In this document: piece after piece, positions 36,047-45,311 of the stretch | Layout: every line of letters begins with the position of its first letter | How positions within the stretch are numbered: the first letter of the stretch is position 1 | Source: Splendidivirga corallicola | GTDB lineage: Bacteria > Bacteroidota > Bacteroidia > Cytophagales > Cyclobacteriaceae | Assembly (NCBI GenBank): GCA_030442035.1 | Contig: JAUJEA010000004.1 | Location: forward strand, 248,001-312,000 | Direction of reading: 5' to 3' | DNA: 64,000 bases | Translations under genes and position numbers: made by a program | The notes under the pieces: generated by a model | Told to the model about the DNA's origin: nothing | The model's input: only the letters and a program-made list of their open reading frames with translations | The model's database searches: none

Positions 36047-38152
36047 ATGAGTAGGATTTGCTGCATAGCCCTGTTATTTTCCTTAGTAGCCACTGGTAGT
36101 TTGGCACAAATAAAGGTAGCCTGTATCGGTAATAGCATTACCTATGGCGCTGGTGTGACAAATCGGGAAAAAAATGCTTATCCGCAGCAATTGCAGTCTA
36201 TTTTAGGAAACGAATATGAGGTGCGCAACTTTGGTTTAAATGGTGCCACACTTTTAAAAAAGGGAAATACACCCTATTGGAAAACGAAAGAATATACAGA
36301 AGCACTTGCTTACGATGCCGATATCATTGTTATAAAGCTTGGCACCAATGATGCTAAACGGGTAAACTTAAATTACCTGGATGAATTTAAGTCCGATTAT
36401 CTGTCCTTGATAAGATCCTTAAAGCAAGAGAATGATCATAAGCGTGTCATTATATGTTTGCCTGTTCCGATTTTTGAAAATGAGATGGGCAAAACGCTTC
36501 AGCAAAGGATCATTCCACTTATCCAGGAAGTAGCCTATGAATCAAGTGTCGAGATTGTCAACCTGTATAATATCTTTTTGAGCAAGGAACATCTGTTTCC
36601 CGATAAGGTCCATCCGACATCACTTGGAGCTACCATCATCGCGCAGCGCTTATATGAACAAATTACGCTCAGAAAAGAGGACAATTTTAAGCTAATGGAA
36701 AAATTAGCGATTGATGGTGAAAAATCAAATTTTCATGGCTTTACCGAAACTGATTTCGATTGGAATGGCGTTGCGTGCAAAATTGTTGAGCCCAAATACA
36801 CAGCCATCGGTAGACCGTGGGTTTTAAGGGCCAGGTTTTGGGGACATGAACCGCAAACTGATGTGGCTTTGCTGGAAAGAGGGTTTCATATTGCTTATTG
36901 TGATGTGGCCAATTTGTATGGGAACAAAAAAGCCATTGAACGATGGAATAATTTCTACAATTTAATGCGGCAGGGCGGTCTGGGCACAAAGGTAGTGCTG
37001 GAAGGAATGAGCCGGGGAGGTCTGATCATATATAATTGGGCTTTGGAAAATCTTGAAAAAGTTGCGTGCATATATGCAGATGCTCCTGTACTGGATGGAA
37101 AAAGCTGGCCCGGTGGTAAAGGAAACGGAAAGTACAGTGAGGCAGATTGGAACAGGTTAAAAGAAGCACATGAATTTAAAACCGAGGAAGAAGCAATTTC
37201 TTTTAAAGGGTTTCCTATTGATAGAGTAAAGAAAATAGCCAAGTCAAAAATCCCTGTTTTACATGTTTGTGGTAGTACAGATCAGGTAGTTCCGGTCAGT
37301 GAGAATACAAAACTTTTTGAGGAACAAATGGATGATTGGGGAGGAGATTTCCGTGCCATTTACAAAGAAGATGTGGGACATCATCCACATAGCTTAAAGG
37401 ATCCCACTACCATAGTAAACTTTATTTTGAAGTCAACAAACAGAAAAATAAATTTCGCGTCTTTACCTGTTCCGGGAGCCGAATATCGCTCGGCAGCCGG
37501 TTGGAAGGAAGGAGCAGATTGGTGGGCTAATCATGAAGACATTAAGCATCTTTTGCACCATAGGGAAAACCCATTGGATATACTCTTTATTGGTAATTCC
37601 ATTACACAGAGCATGGGAGGCAACAGGCAACAGGTAACAATAAAAACCGGCAGGGATACTTTTGATCAAGTCTTCGAAGGATATACCTGGGAAACAGCTG
37701 GAATATCCGGGGATAGAACACAACATGTGGCATGGCGGATCAAAAATGGCGATTATATAAAGGGTCAGCCTAAGGTGGTGGTACTAACCATAGGTGTCAA
37801 CAATTTTGCTGCTGATGCCGCCGATGAAGTTACCGAAGGGATTTTGAAAATTTTGAATTTGATCAGGGAGCATTTGCCGGATAGCAAGATACTACTTCTT
37901 GGACCTTTACCCGCAGGTAACGAATCAGATCATCCATACAGAAGGAAATATAAATCAGTACATAAGGGGCTTTTAAAAGAGATGAAGAAACGAAAAGATG
38001 TCCTGTATATGGATATGGGTGAATTTTTGATTGCAGAAGACGGTAAGTTGAATACGAACTACTATTCAAGGGATGGTATTCACCTAATAGCAGGAGGTTA
38101 TGAGCAGTGGGCTTTGACCATATTTCCAATAATTGAAAAAATGATAAAATAA
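36047..38152 (+). CDS. Three-domain esterase: SGNH hydrolase, alpha/beta hydrolase, SGNH hydrolase
   Basis: 702 residues from ATG 36047 (TTG six bases upstream ignored), signal peptide ending SLAQ. Domain 1 (about 22-210) is an SGNH/GDSL esterase: IGNSIT (Ser30), LGTND, and Asp186/His189 in FPDKVHP. Domain 2 (about 225-465) is an alpha/beta hydrolase: GMSRGG (Ser322), Asp412 in CGSTDQVVP, His445 in VGHHPHS. Domain 3 (about 480-702) is another SGNH esterase: IGNSIT (Ser518), ISGDRTQ, IGVNNF, Asp676/His679 in SRDGIHL. All three appear to keep complete catalytic residues. The likely role is removing acetyl or other acyl groups from the glycan, in the periplasm or outside, before the exo-glycosidases act. 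It lies 94 bp after the beta-helix gene. Confidence 0.9.
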   Translation: MSRICCIALLFSLVATGSLAQIKVACIGNSITYGAGVTNREKNAYPQQLQSILGNEYEVRNFGLNGATLLKKGNTPYWKTKEYTEALAYDADIIVIKLGTNDAKRVNLNYLDEFKSDYLSLIRSLKQENDHKRVIICLPVPIFENEMGKTLQQRIIPLIQEVAYESSVEIVNLYNIFLSKEHLFPDKVHPTSLGATIIAQRLYEQITLRKEDNFKLMEKLAIDGEKSNFHGFTETDFDWNGVACKIVEPKYTAIGRPWVLRARFWGHEPQTDVALLERGFHIAYCDVANLYGNKKAIERWNNFYNLMRQGGLGTKVVLEGMSRGGLIIYNWALENLEKVACIYADAPVLDGKSWPGGKGNGKYSEADWNRLKEAHEFKTEEEAISFKGFPIDRVKKIAKSKIPVLHVCGSTDQVVPVSENTKLFEEQMDDWGGDFRAIYKEDVGHHPHSLKDPTTIVNFILKSTNRKINFASLPVPGAEYRSAAGWKEGADWWANHEDIKHLLHHRENPLDILFIGNSITQSMGGNRQQVTIKTGRDTFDQVFEGYTWETAGISGDRTQHVAWRIKNGDYIKGQPKVVVLTIGVNNFAADAADEVTEGILKILNLIREHLPDSKILLLGPLPAGNESDHPYRRKYKSVHKGLLKEMKKRKDVLYMDMGEFLIAEDGKLNTNYYSRDGIHLIAGGYEQWALTIFPIIEKMIK

Positions 38153-38340
38153 ATGCCAGCTATAAAGATCTCTGACTAATCGTTCGTAGCGGGTAACAAA
38201 ATGATAATAGAAACCTTTTTATTGAAACCAACAAACTAAAACATACAATCAATGATACAGGTCGGATAGGAGGTACATAGCAAAATTCTTTTTGAATCGC
38301 TCAAAAACCTTATAACCTTGACCTACAAATTTTTAAGCAC

Positions 38341-39177
38341 ATGAAAATTTACAAAATCGAAGATGGCGCTCTGATCGAGCATAAGGATACATATTATAAA
38401 CTGACGGATGACTGGGATCATATCATTAATCGTCCATATCTGCATAATTTTTTGAAAGAGAAGATTGCCGATATCAAACCGAATGGTGATGGTTTACCCT
38501 TCAGGGATAGTGTCAAACCTCCTATTGGAAACCAGGAAATATGGGCTGCAGGGGTGACCTATTACAGGAGTAAAAAGGCACGAATGGAAGAATCACAAGA
38601 TGCGGGTGGTGCGGATTTTTATGACAAGGTTTATGATGCTGAGAGACCGGAGTTGTTCTTTAAGGCGATGGCAAATCGAACAGTCGGTTCAAGATCCTCC
38701 GTCTATATAAGACGAGATTCTACATGGAATGTGCCGGAACCCGAATTAACCTTGTTTATCAATTCAGAAGGCAGTATTCAGGGATATACCATAGGCAATG
38801 ACATGAGCTCACGGATCATTGAAGGAGAAAATCCACTTTACCTACCTCAAGCCAAAGTCTATGAGAAATGTGCCGGACTTGGGCCATGTATTTATGTACC
38901 CAAGGAACCCATAGCGACCGACACGCTGATAGAGATTGAAATTTTAAGAGGTACGACCACCATATTTCAGGGCGAGGTTGCCATTGACCAAATGAAAAGA
39001 AAACATACTGAGCTGGTTGAATTTCTTTTTAGAGAATGTGAATTTCCCTTTGGATGTTTTCTTATGACCGGAACAGGTATTGTACCACCGGATGATTTTA
39101 CGCTTGAGGTTGGTGATGAAGTACGTATTGCTATTAGTAATATTGGGACACTTATTAATTATATAGATACCAAGTAA
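38341..39177 (+). CDS. Fumarylacetoacetate hydrolase-family protein, 2-keto-3-deoxy-sugar-acid dehydratase-like
   Basis: 278 residues without a signal peptide, so cytoplasmic. FAH-fold motifs: AAGVTYYRSKKAR, ELFFKA, PEPELTLFINSEG, GYTIGNDMSSRIIEGENPL then YLPQAKVY, and MTGTGIVPPDDFTL. The acids in EPE and the E-x-E region are the expected metal ligands. The ENPLYLPQAKVY stretch is characteristic of the branch containing 2-keto-3-deoxy-D-arabinonate dehydratase, rather than fumarylacetoacetase itself. In a locus with fucosidases, a role in non-phosphorylative breakdown of fucose or arabinose acids fits, but partner dehydrogenase and lactonase genes are not in the window. It lies 26 bp before the GH95 gene. 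Confidence 0.82.
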   Translation: MKIYKIEDGALIEHKDTYYKLTDDWDHIINRPYLHNFLKEKIADIKPNGDGLPFRDSVKPPIGNQEIWAAGVTYYRSKKARMEESQDAGGADFYDKVYDAERPELFFKAMANRTVGSRSSVYIRRDSTWNVPEPELTLFINSEGSIQGYTIGNDMSSRIIEGENPLYLPQAKVYEKCAGLGPCIYVPKEPIATDTLIEIEILRGTTTIFQGEVAIDQMKRKHTELVEFLFRECEFPFGCFLMTGTGIVPPDDFTLEVGDEVRIAISNIGTLINYIDTK

Positions 39178-39203
39178 GTATTACACGTTAAAAAATACTG
39201 TTC

Positions 39204-41597
39204 ATGAATAGGAAAAATATTCCCATTACTGCCATTGGCATTTTTCTGTTCCTCGCGCTTCTTTCCTGTGAGGAACCTAAAACAAGCTGGTTGGGAAAGA
39301 CAGAAGATCTAAAGTTATGGTACAATGAACCGGCCGAGAATTGGATGAAAGAGGCATTGCCTATCGGAAATGGTTATTTGGGTGCTATGGTTTTCGGAGG
39401 CATTCATGAAGAGCGAATACAATTCAATGAAGAATCTCTTTGGGCGGGCGGGCCAGGAGAGTGGGAAGAATATCGCGGTGGAAACCGGGAAAATGCCCAT
39501 CGTTTTGTGCCGGAAGTCAGAGACCTTTTGAAAAAAGGAGATTTTGATGCGGCACATCAATTGGCCAATAAGGAACTCACAGGCATTATTAAAAAAAATG
39601 GGGGGGAGAAAATTGCCTGGGAAGGTTTTGGTTGTTACCAGACTTTTGGAGATGTCATGGTCAAAGTAAAGAACAAGGGTGAAATCTCAGACTACTATCG
39701 GGATCTTAATTTAACCCGGGGAGCGGCCCATGTGCGTTATAAAAGTGGAACAACACTTCATGAAAGGAAATACTTTGCTAACTATCCGTCCAGGATACTG
39801 GTCATGGGACTAAGAAATGATAACCCAAATGGTACGGATTATACAATTTCCTTCAAAACACCTCATGAAAACACTGAAATTGTCTATGAAAATGGTGTAC
39901 TGATTTTATCGGGACAGTTGGAAAATAACGGAATGAAATTCGAATCAATGCTGGAAATCAGAAACCAGGGAGGTGAGATAAACTTCGATGGAGGCGTGGT
40001 TAGTGTAGAAAGAACAAAGGAATTGATGCTTATTCTTACTGCGGCAACGGATTATCTTCCAACTTATCCTTCATACACAGGCCGGGACTTTAAGAAATTA
40101 AATCGTGAAGTATTGGCAGGAACGGCAGATAGAAATTTTCAGGACCTATATTCGGAACACTTAGCTGATTATCAATCGATTTATAACAGGGTTAGTCTGG
40201 ACCTGGGGGGAGAGCACTCGGATATGCCAACTGACAAGCGTATTCTGGCATACAAAGAATCTGGAAATGATCCTCAGTTAGAGAGATTATTCTTTCAATA
40301 TGGAAGATATTTAATGTTGGGAAGTTCAAGAAGAGGATCGATGCCGGCCAATCTACAGGGAAAATGGAACCATAGCACCAACCCGCCGTGGGCGTCAGAC
40401 TATCATTTCAATATTAATGTACAAATGATCTATTGGCCTGCTGAGGTCACGAATATGTCTGAGTGTCATGAGCCGCTGCTGCAATACATCGAAACCCTTC
40501 AAAAACCAGGGGAAGTTACTGCCAGGAACTTTTTCAATACAAGAGGATGGATCGTTAACACAATGAATAATGCTTTTGGATTTACAGCCACAGGTTGGGA
40601 ATTTCCATGGGGTTTCTTTCCCGGTGGAGCTGCCTGGCTGAGCCAGCATATGTGGGAACATTATGAATTCACACAAGACGAACAGTTTTTGAAAGAGCAT
40701 GGATTTCCTGTTATGAGAAATGCTGCCTTATTCTGGCTTGATTATCTTTTCAAGGACGCAGATGGGACCTGGGTCTCCGCTCCAAGTTATTCTCCGGAAC
40801 ACGGGGGTATTTCCATGGGAGCTTCCATGGACCACCAAATGGTATGGGATCTGTTTACGAATTACTTAAGCGCTTGTGAAGTATTGGGAGTTAATGATGA
40901 TGTAACACAGGATGTTAAAGATAAACTCGCCAACCTAAGTCTGCCCAGAATTGGTAGATGGGGCCAGTTGCAGGAATGGAAAGAGGATAGGGATGATCCG
41001 GATAATAAACACCGTCATGTATCCCATTTGTTTGCATTACATCCGGGTAAACAAATAAGTGTTCAGAATACACCTGAATTAGCTGAGGCTGCCAAGGTTT
41101 CCTTAAATGCACGAGGGGATGAAGGTACTGGATGGTCATTGGCCTGGAAAATCAATTTCTGGGCCAGGCTCGGTGATGGTAATCGTGCACATAAACTATT
41201 GACTCGTGCTTTGCAGTACACGGATGATTCCGGTACAAATATGATGGATGGTGGCGGAGTTTACGGTAACATGCTTTCTGCACATCCTCCTTTTCAATTA
41301 GATGGGAACATGGGAGCTACTGCTGGAATAGCTGAAATGCTTTTACAATCACATGCAGGAGTAATTGAATTATTACCCGCCTTGTCTGACAAATGGCCGA
41401 CAGGAGAGATCAAGGGTTTAAAGGCAAGAGGAGCATTTGAACTAGATATTCAATGGGAAGCGGGTGTGTTGAAATTTGCCAGAATTAAATCACTGGTAGG
41501 AGGCACACTACAATTAAAGTATAAGGATAATGAAATAGCCATGGAAACCAGTCCGGACACTGCTTACACATTTGACGGAGAATTAAAGAAGCTTTAG
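39204..41597 (+). CDS. GH95 alpha-L-fucosidase (or alpha-L-galactosidase) lipoprotein
   Basis: 797 residues, lipoprotein signal with LLSC (Cys near 22). The GH95 N-terminal domain (about 35-290) opens with LWYNEPAENWMKEALPIGNG and GHEERIQFNEESLWAG-like motifs, followed by the (alpha/alpha)6 barrel. Residues matching the known active site of the family are Asn403 and Asn405 in YHFNINVQ, Glu532 in SYSPEHGG (acid) and Asp700 in QLDGNMG (water-activating with the Asn pair). It is an inverting exo-enzyme removing alpha-1,2-linked fucose; some members prefer alpha-L-galactose. It lies between the FAH-family and GH20 genes on the same strand with short gaps, suggesting co-transcription. Confidence 0.95.
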   Translation: MNRKNIPITAIGIFLFLALLSCEEPKTSWLGKTEDLKLWYNEPAENWMKEALPIGNGYLGAMVFGGIHEERIQFNEESLWAGGPGEWEEYRGGNRENAHRFVPEVRDLLKKGDFDAAHQLANKELTGIIKKNGGEKIAWEGFGCYQTFGDVMVKVKNKGEISDYYRDLNLTRGAAHVRYKSGTTLHERKYFANYPSRILVMGLRNDNPNGTDYTISFKTPHENTEIVYENGVLILSGQLENNGMKFESMLEIRNQGGEINFDGGVVSVERTKELMLILTAATDYLPTYPSYTGRDFKKLNREVLAGTADRNFQDLYSEHLADYQSIYNRVSLDLGGEHSDMPTDKRILAYKESGNDPQLERLFFQYGRYLMLGSSRRGSMPANLQGKWNHSTNPPWASDYHFNINVQMIYWPAEVTNMSECHEPLLQYIETLQKPGEVTARNFFNTRGWIVNTMNNAFGFTATGWEFPWGFFPGGAAWLSQHMWEHYEFTQDEQFLKEHGFPVMRNAALFWLDYLFKDADGTWVSAPSYSPEHGGISMGASMDHQMVWDLFTNYLSACEVLGVNDDVTQDVKDKLANLSLPRIGRWGQLQEWKEDRDDPDNKHRHVSHLFALHPGKQISVQNTPELAEAAKVSLNARGDEGTGWSLAWKINFWARLGDGNRAHKLLTRALQYTDDSGTNMMDGGGVYGNMLSAHPPFQLDGNMGATAGIAEMLLQSHAGVIELLPALSDKWPTGEIKGLKARGAFELDIQWEAGVLKFARIKSLVGGTLQLKYKDNEIAMETSPDTAYTFDGELKKL

Positions 41598-41650
41598 AGG
41601 GCAACCTCCGCCAAGAAGAAGGGTTTTTTAACTACGATTAGGAATGAAGT

Positions 41651-43276
41651 ATGAATAGGCAAAGGATTATGAGAAGTTTAATGTTGATAGCTTCGGTTAT
41701 TGTCATTTTTTCATTTTGTGTAGAAGCTCAAGTCAACCAATTAAAAATAATTCCTGAACCGCAGGACTTGGAGATTCAAGAAGGAGCCTTTGTGCTAAAC
41801 AACGATCTAACAATCCACCTTGACAAGCAATTTGCTGTCGCTTTACCGGAAGTGACTTTGTTACAACAAATCATTCAACACGAAGTGTCCATAAAGGTAA
41901 AGGTCTTGTCAGGAAAGATATCCTCTTTTGCCAAAGGGCAAATAACCATTCGGAGAGACCAAAGGTTTAAAGACCCTGAGGAATACATACTTTCGATTGA
42001 TAAAAATGGAATCCTCATCACAACCTCTGAACGTCATGGGTTGTTCTATGCGATCCAAACTTTACATCAAATCCTATCTTTTCAATTAACAGATAAGAAT
42101 GATTACAAGCTACCGACTATTAAAATACATGATCAGCCGCGATTTGGCTATAGAGCCCTGATGCTCGATCCGGCCAGGCACTTTCTTCCCATAAAAGATC
42201 TCAAGAAGTACATCGATATTATGGCCTTCTACAAATTCAATAAGCTACACTTGCACCTGACCGATGATCAAGGGTGGAGAATAGAAATAAAACAATATCC
42301 TAAATTAACCGAGATCGGCTCAAGGCGTAAAGAGACTGATGGTGATGGAAAAGCACATGAAGGCTTTTATACACAAGAACAACTGAGGGAGCTTGTAGCA
42401 TACGCTAGGACCAAATTTATTGATGTTATTCCGGAGGTAGATATGCCAGGGCACAGTCTGGCTGTTTTAGCATCTTATCCGGACCTGGCTTGTTTTCCAG
42501 GTGAATTCGAAGTTAGAACAACCCCTGGCGTAGCCAAAGATTTGGTTTGTGCCGGTAGTGAGGATGTTTACTCGTTTTACGATGCCATCATTGGAGAGTT
42601 AGCATCCGTTTTTCCTTATCCTAAAATACACATTGGCGGAGATGAGGCGCCAACCGATCATTGGGAAAAATGTTCCCAATGTCAGGGTATCATAGAGACC
42701 AAAGATCTTGATGGCGAACATGATTTAATGGCCTATTTCTTTGACAGGATCAATAAAACACTCACGAAGCATAAAAGAGAGCCTATGCTCTGGTATGAAG
42801 AAAATGTCAATACTTATCCCAAGGGAAGTACGGTCTTTCTCTGGAGATTAGGAACTGCGGAAAGAGTGATCAAAGCTACCAGACAAAAGGGACTTAATCT
42901 AATCAGCTCACCGGGAGAATATGCCTATTTTGACTATCCTCAATCCAGCAGTGACAAAATTTATGCACCATCCTGGATGCCAGTCCTGAGCCTGGAACAA
43001 GCTTACCAATTTGATCCAGGTTATGGATTACCTGAAAGTAAGCAAGATCATATCATAGGAGTGGAAGGGTGCATTTGGGGTGAGGGTGTTAAGGATATTG
43101 ACAAGGCTTTTTATATGACCTTTCCAAGAGCATTGGCATTATCAGAAGCTGGATGGTCAGTAATGAGAAACAGGTCCTGGCAAAATTTCTCATTAAAAAT
43201 AAAACAGCACTTAAACTTTCTATTGGAGCGGGGAATTAATTATCGTCCACCAACAGAATTATACAAATCCGATTGA
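41651..43276 (+). CDS. GH20 beta-N-acetylhexosaminidase, copy 2
   Basis: 541 residues with a signal peptide ending CVEAQ. GH20b domain (about 28-150), catalytic barrel (about 155-500): LHLHLTDDQGWRIEIKQYP, PEVDMPGHSLAVLASYP, and the catalytic Asp331-Glu332 in HIGGDEAPTDHW; the barrel ends with EGCIWGEGV and SEAGWS. It has no C-terminal accessory domains, unlike copy 1 at 23233, and is soluble periplasmic rather than lipid-anchored. It starts 53 bp after the GH95 gene. Confidence 0.95.
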   Translation: MNRQRIMRSLMLIASVIVIFSFCVEAQVNQLKIIPEPQDLEIQEGAFVLNNDLTIHLDKQFAVALPEVTLLQQIIQHEVSIKVKVLSGKISSFAKGQITIRRDQRFKDPEEYILSIDKNGILITTSERHGLFYAIQTLHQILSFQLTDKNDYKLPTIKIHDQPRFGYRALMLDPARHFLPIKDLKKYIDIMAFYKFNKLHLHLTDDQGWRIEIKQYPKLTEIGSRRKETDGDGKAHEGFYTQEQLRELVAYARTKFIDVIPEVDMPGHSLAVLASYPDLACFPGEFEVRTTPGVAKDLVCAGSEDVYSFYDAIIGELASVFPYPKIHIGGDEAPTDHWEKCSQCQGIIETKDLDGEHDLMAYFFDRINKTLTKHKREPMLWYEENVNTYPKGSTVFLWRLGTAERVIKATRQKGLNLISSPGEYAYFDYPQSSSDKIYAPSWMPVLSLEQAYQFDPGYGLPESKQDHIIGVEGCIWGEGVKDIDKAFYMTFPRALALSEAGWSVMRNRSWQNFSLKIKQHLNFLLERGINYRPPTELYKSD

Positions 43277-43323
43277 GTGTTACATGCAGCAAATTTTGGT
43301 GGGAATAAAGTGATGTCTATTTT

Positions 43324-43345
43324 TTTGATCTTAATTCAGATCAAA
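43324..43345. promoter_or_regulatory. Palindrome TTTGATCT-N6-AGATCAAA upstream of the sigma gene
   Basis: Perfect 8-bp arms (43324-43331 and 43338-43345) spaced by six bases. No T-run follows on the + strand, so an operator is as likely as a terminator of the GH95-GH20 transcript. It lies 120 bp upstream of the ECF sigma gene. Confidence 0.4.
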
Positions 43346-43464
43346 TATAAAAATGTCAGGTTTTTTGGATTAAAAATGCATTCTAACCATATGAATATTT
43401 TTAATCAGTTGTATTTGTTTTGGTTATTAGGTAATTTGAGAGAATTTTAAATTTTGAATCTACT

Positions 43465-44073
43465 TTGAAATTAACAAAGGAAGATATTCTTAAGATAAGC
43501 TCTGAAAGTGATCAACATTCCTTTAGGAAACTTTTTGACATGTATCACGGCAGATTGATCACTTTTGCTAACTACTATGTTCATGCCGGAAATATAGCTG
43601 AAGAGATTGTATCTGATGTTTTTGCTGCCATCTGGCACCACCGTAAAAAGTTAGCTAAGATTGAAAAAATAGAATCTTACCTATATACAGCTACCAAAAA
43701 CAGATGTCTTACTTTTATCAGGGATAATTTAAAACATTCAATAATGGTCGTGGAGGAACATGATTCGAATGTGTCACTGAAGAATGACAATCCCGAGAAC
43801 ACCTATCTTACAAAAGAGATATTATCTGTATTTGAGAATAGTATCAAATCCCTATCCCCCAAATGTAGTGTAGTTTACCACATGGTAAAGGAAGAAAACC
43901 TAAGCTACAAAGAGGTTGCTGAAACATTGTGCATCTCAGTGAAGGCTGTGGAAAAACACATGGGCAACGCCTTGAGGACCATCAGAAAGGATTTGCATGA
44001 ATATATGCATGGCAACGATGTCAAATTGGAAAATATTCTTCCCCTAATACTCTTATTACTAGGTACTTTGTAA
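43465..44073 (+). CDS. ECF RNA polymerase sigma factor (SusC/FecR-linked), TTG start
   Basis: About 202 residues. Sigma region 2 (about 20-88) is seen in SFRKLFDMYHGRL, AEEIVSDVFAAIW and YLYTATKNRCLTFIR. Region 4 (about 125-180) is seen in LSPKCSVVYHMV and LSYKEVAETLCISVKAVEKH. The short hydrophobic C-terminal tail (ILPLILLLLGTL) is common in this Bacteroidota group. The only start that keeps the full region 2 is TTG at 43465: the frame has a stop at 43432 and the first ATG is residue 26, inside region 2. It precedes the FecR gene by 80 bp and is expected to drive module B, and possibly others. Confidence 0.92.
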   Translation: MKLTKEDILKISSESDQHSFRKLFDMYHGRLITFANYYVHAGNIAEEIVSDVFAAIWHHRKKLAKIEKIESYLYTATKNRCLTFIRDNLKHSIMVVEEHDSNVSLKNDNPENTYLTKEILSVFENSIKSLSPKCSVVYHMVKEENLSYKEVAETLCISVKAVEKHMGNALRTIRKDLHEYMHGNDVKLENILPLILLLLGTL

Positions 44074-44081
44074 TTTTTTTT

Positions 44082-44099
44082 CTACCCCAGGTAGGGTAG
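44082..44099 (+). promoter_or_regulatory. Small hairpin in the sigma-fecR gap
   Basis: CTACCC-CAGGTA-GGGTAG, a 6-bp stem with a 6-base loop, preceded by a T-run, between the ECF sigma and FecR genes. A GC-rich C/G hairpin after a T-run is often seen at this position in Bacteroidota sigma-FecR pairs. Role unproven. Confidence 0.35.
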
Positions 44100-44153
44100 G
44101 CTCTCAAAGTTGAGTTCTACTAGTACAACTACGATCTGATAATTTTTTATAGA

Positions 44154-45191
44154 ATGGATCAAAAATCAATCAATGATGTGATTGGGTCAGTACTTTCCGG
44201 CGAGGCCTCTGAACAGGATAAGGAAGTGCTGGAAAACTGGATCTCTCAATCAGAATATAATAGGGAACAGTTTAACTTACTCAAGGCACTTTGGCAACAT
44301 ACGCGTATTGAAGTTAACCGTACCAATTCGGAAGAATTATTTGATAAGACCTTAAAGAAGATAGAATCGACCGGGACCGGTAGTTACGGCCCCGGTCATT
44401 CTATTGGTTATCCAAATAAAAGAAAGCAATATGTAGGATTGAAAATTGCTGTTGCCGCCGTTGTACTGTTAGTTACCGCAGCCATATTTTTCTATCAAAG
44501 GGGACAAAATTATTTCGGTTCTTCGGAAACCGTTATGGTAGAGCAAAGTAATCCGGCTGGTAGAAAGTCCCGAATCTTCCTGCCCGATGGGTCGGTAGTT
44601 TGGTTAAATTCAAAGAGTTCAATAAGCTATCCCGAATCGTTTTCCGAACATGAGCGGAAAGTACGATTAACCGGGGAAGCTTTCTTCGAAGTGACAAAAG
44701 ATTCTCTCAGGCCTTTCAATATACGCTCAGGTGATATTAAGACCACAGTGTTGGGAACTTCCTTTAATATCAAGGCACATGAGAATGCCGAGAGTCTTCT
44801 GGTCGCAGTGAAAAGTGGAAGAGTGGCTGTTAATCTTCAGGATTCACCATCCGAAAATGTAATTCTGGGCCCCAACGAAATGGCCATATATACTAAAGAT
44901 TCACATCTTTTATCAAAAACAGTATTTGATGACCCGATGAATCATTTTGCCTGGACAGATGGGATACTCTACTTTAAGAATACTCCCTTGAAGGAGGTTT
45001 TTTCGAGCCTTGAAGATTGGTACAATGTGTCCGTTCAGGTAGAGGGGCAGGGTATTGATCTGGATCATATTTACACGGGAAGCTTTAAGAAAAATGAAAC
45101 ACTCAACAATGTGTTAGAGGCCATCAAGTTTATAGAAAAGTTTGATTTTCAATTGAAAGGAAAAAAAGTAGTGATAACTAAAAATGAATAG
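44154..45191 (+). CDS. FecR-family anti-sigma factor (module B)
   Basis: 345 residues. Cytoplasmic N-terminal sigma-binding part (about 1-95; NDVIGSVLSGEASEQDKEVLENW), one membrane helix (about 99-121, GLKIAVAAVVLLVTAAIFFY), FecR domain (about 135-235, FLPDGSVVWLNSKSSI, GEAFFEVTKDSLRPF, TTVLGTSFNIKA) and a C-terminal STN-interacting domain (LYFKNTPLKEVFSSLEDWYNV). It sits between its sigma factor and its SusC, the classic trans-envelope relay. Clear similarity to the partial FecR at the left edge. Confidence 0.95.
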   Translation: MDQKSINDVIGSVLSGEASEQDKEVLENWISQSEYNREQFNLLKALWQHTRIEVNRTNSEELFDKTLKKIESTGTGSYGPGHSIGYPNKRKQYVGLKIAVAAVVLLVTAAIFFYQRGQNYFGSSETVMVEQSNPAGRKSRIFLPDGSVVWLNSKSSISYPESFSEHERKVRLTGEAFFEVTKDSLRPFNIRSGDIKTTVLGTSFNIKAHENAESLLVAVKSGRVAVNLQDSPSENVILGPNEMAIYTKDSHLLSKTVFDDPMNHFAWTDGILYFKNTPLKEVFSSLEDWYNVSVQVEGQGIDLDHIYTGSFKKNETLNNVLEAIKFIEKFDFQLKGKKVVITKNE

Positions 45192-45244
45192 AATGAATTA
45201 TCAAGATAACATAGATTCCAGCTAGTATTTTGAATCATGTTTAA

Positions 45245-45301
45245 AGTGATAACGCTCTAAGCTTATCTTATGCCCAAGTAAACTTTTGAGCGTTATCCAC
45301 T
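45245..45301 (+). terminator. Long-loop hairpin between fecR and susC (module B)
   Basis: AGTGATAACGCTC (45245-45257) pairs with GAGCGTTATCCACT (45288-45301) with one bulged base; the loop is 30 bases. It ends 10 bp before the first possible susC start. It occupies the same junction as the hairpin at 846-874 in module A but has a different sequence. Confidence 0.4.
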
Positions 45302-45311
45302 TACCGTTTCG

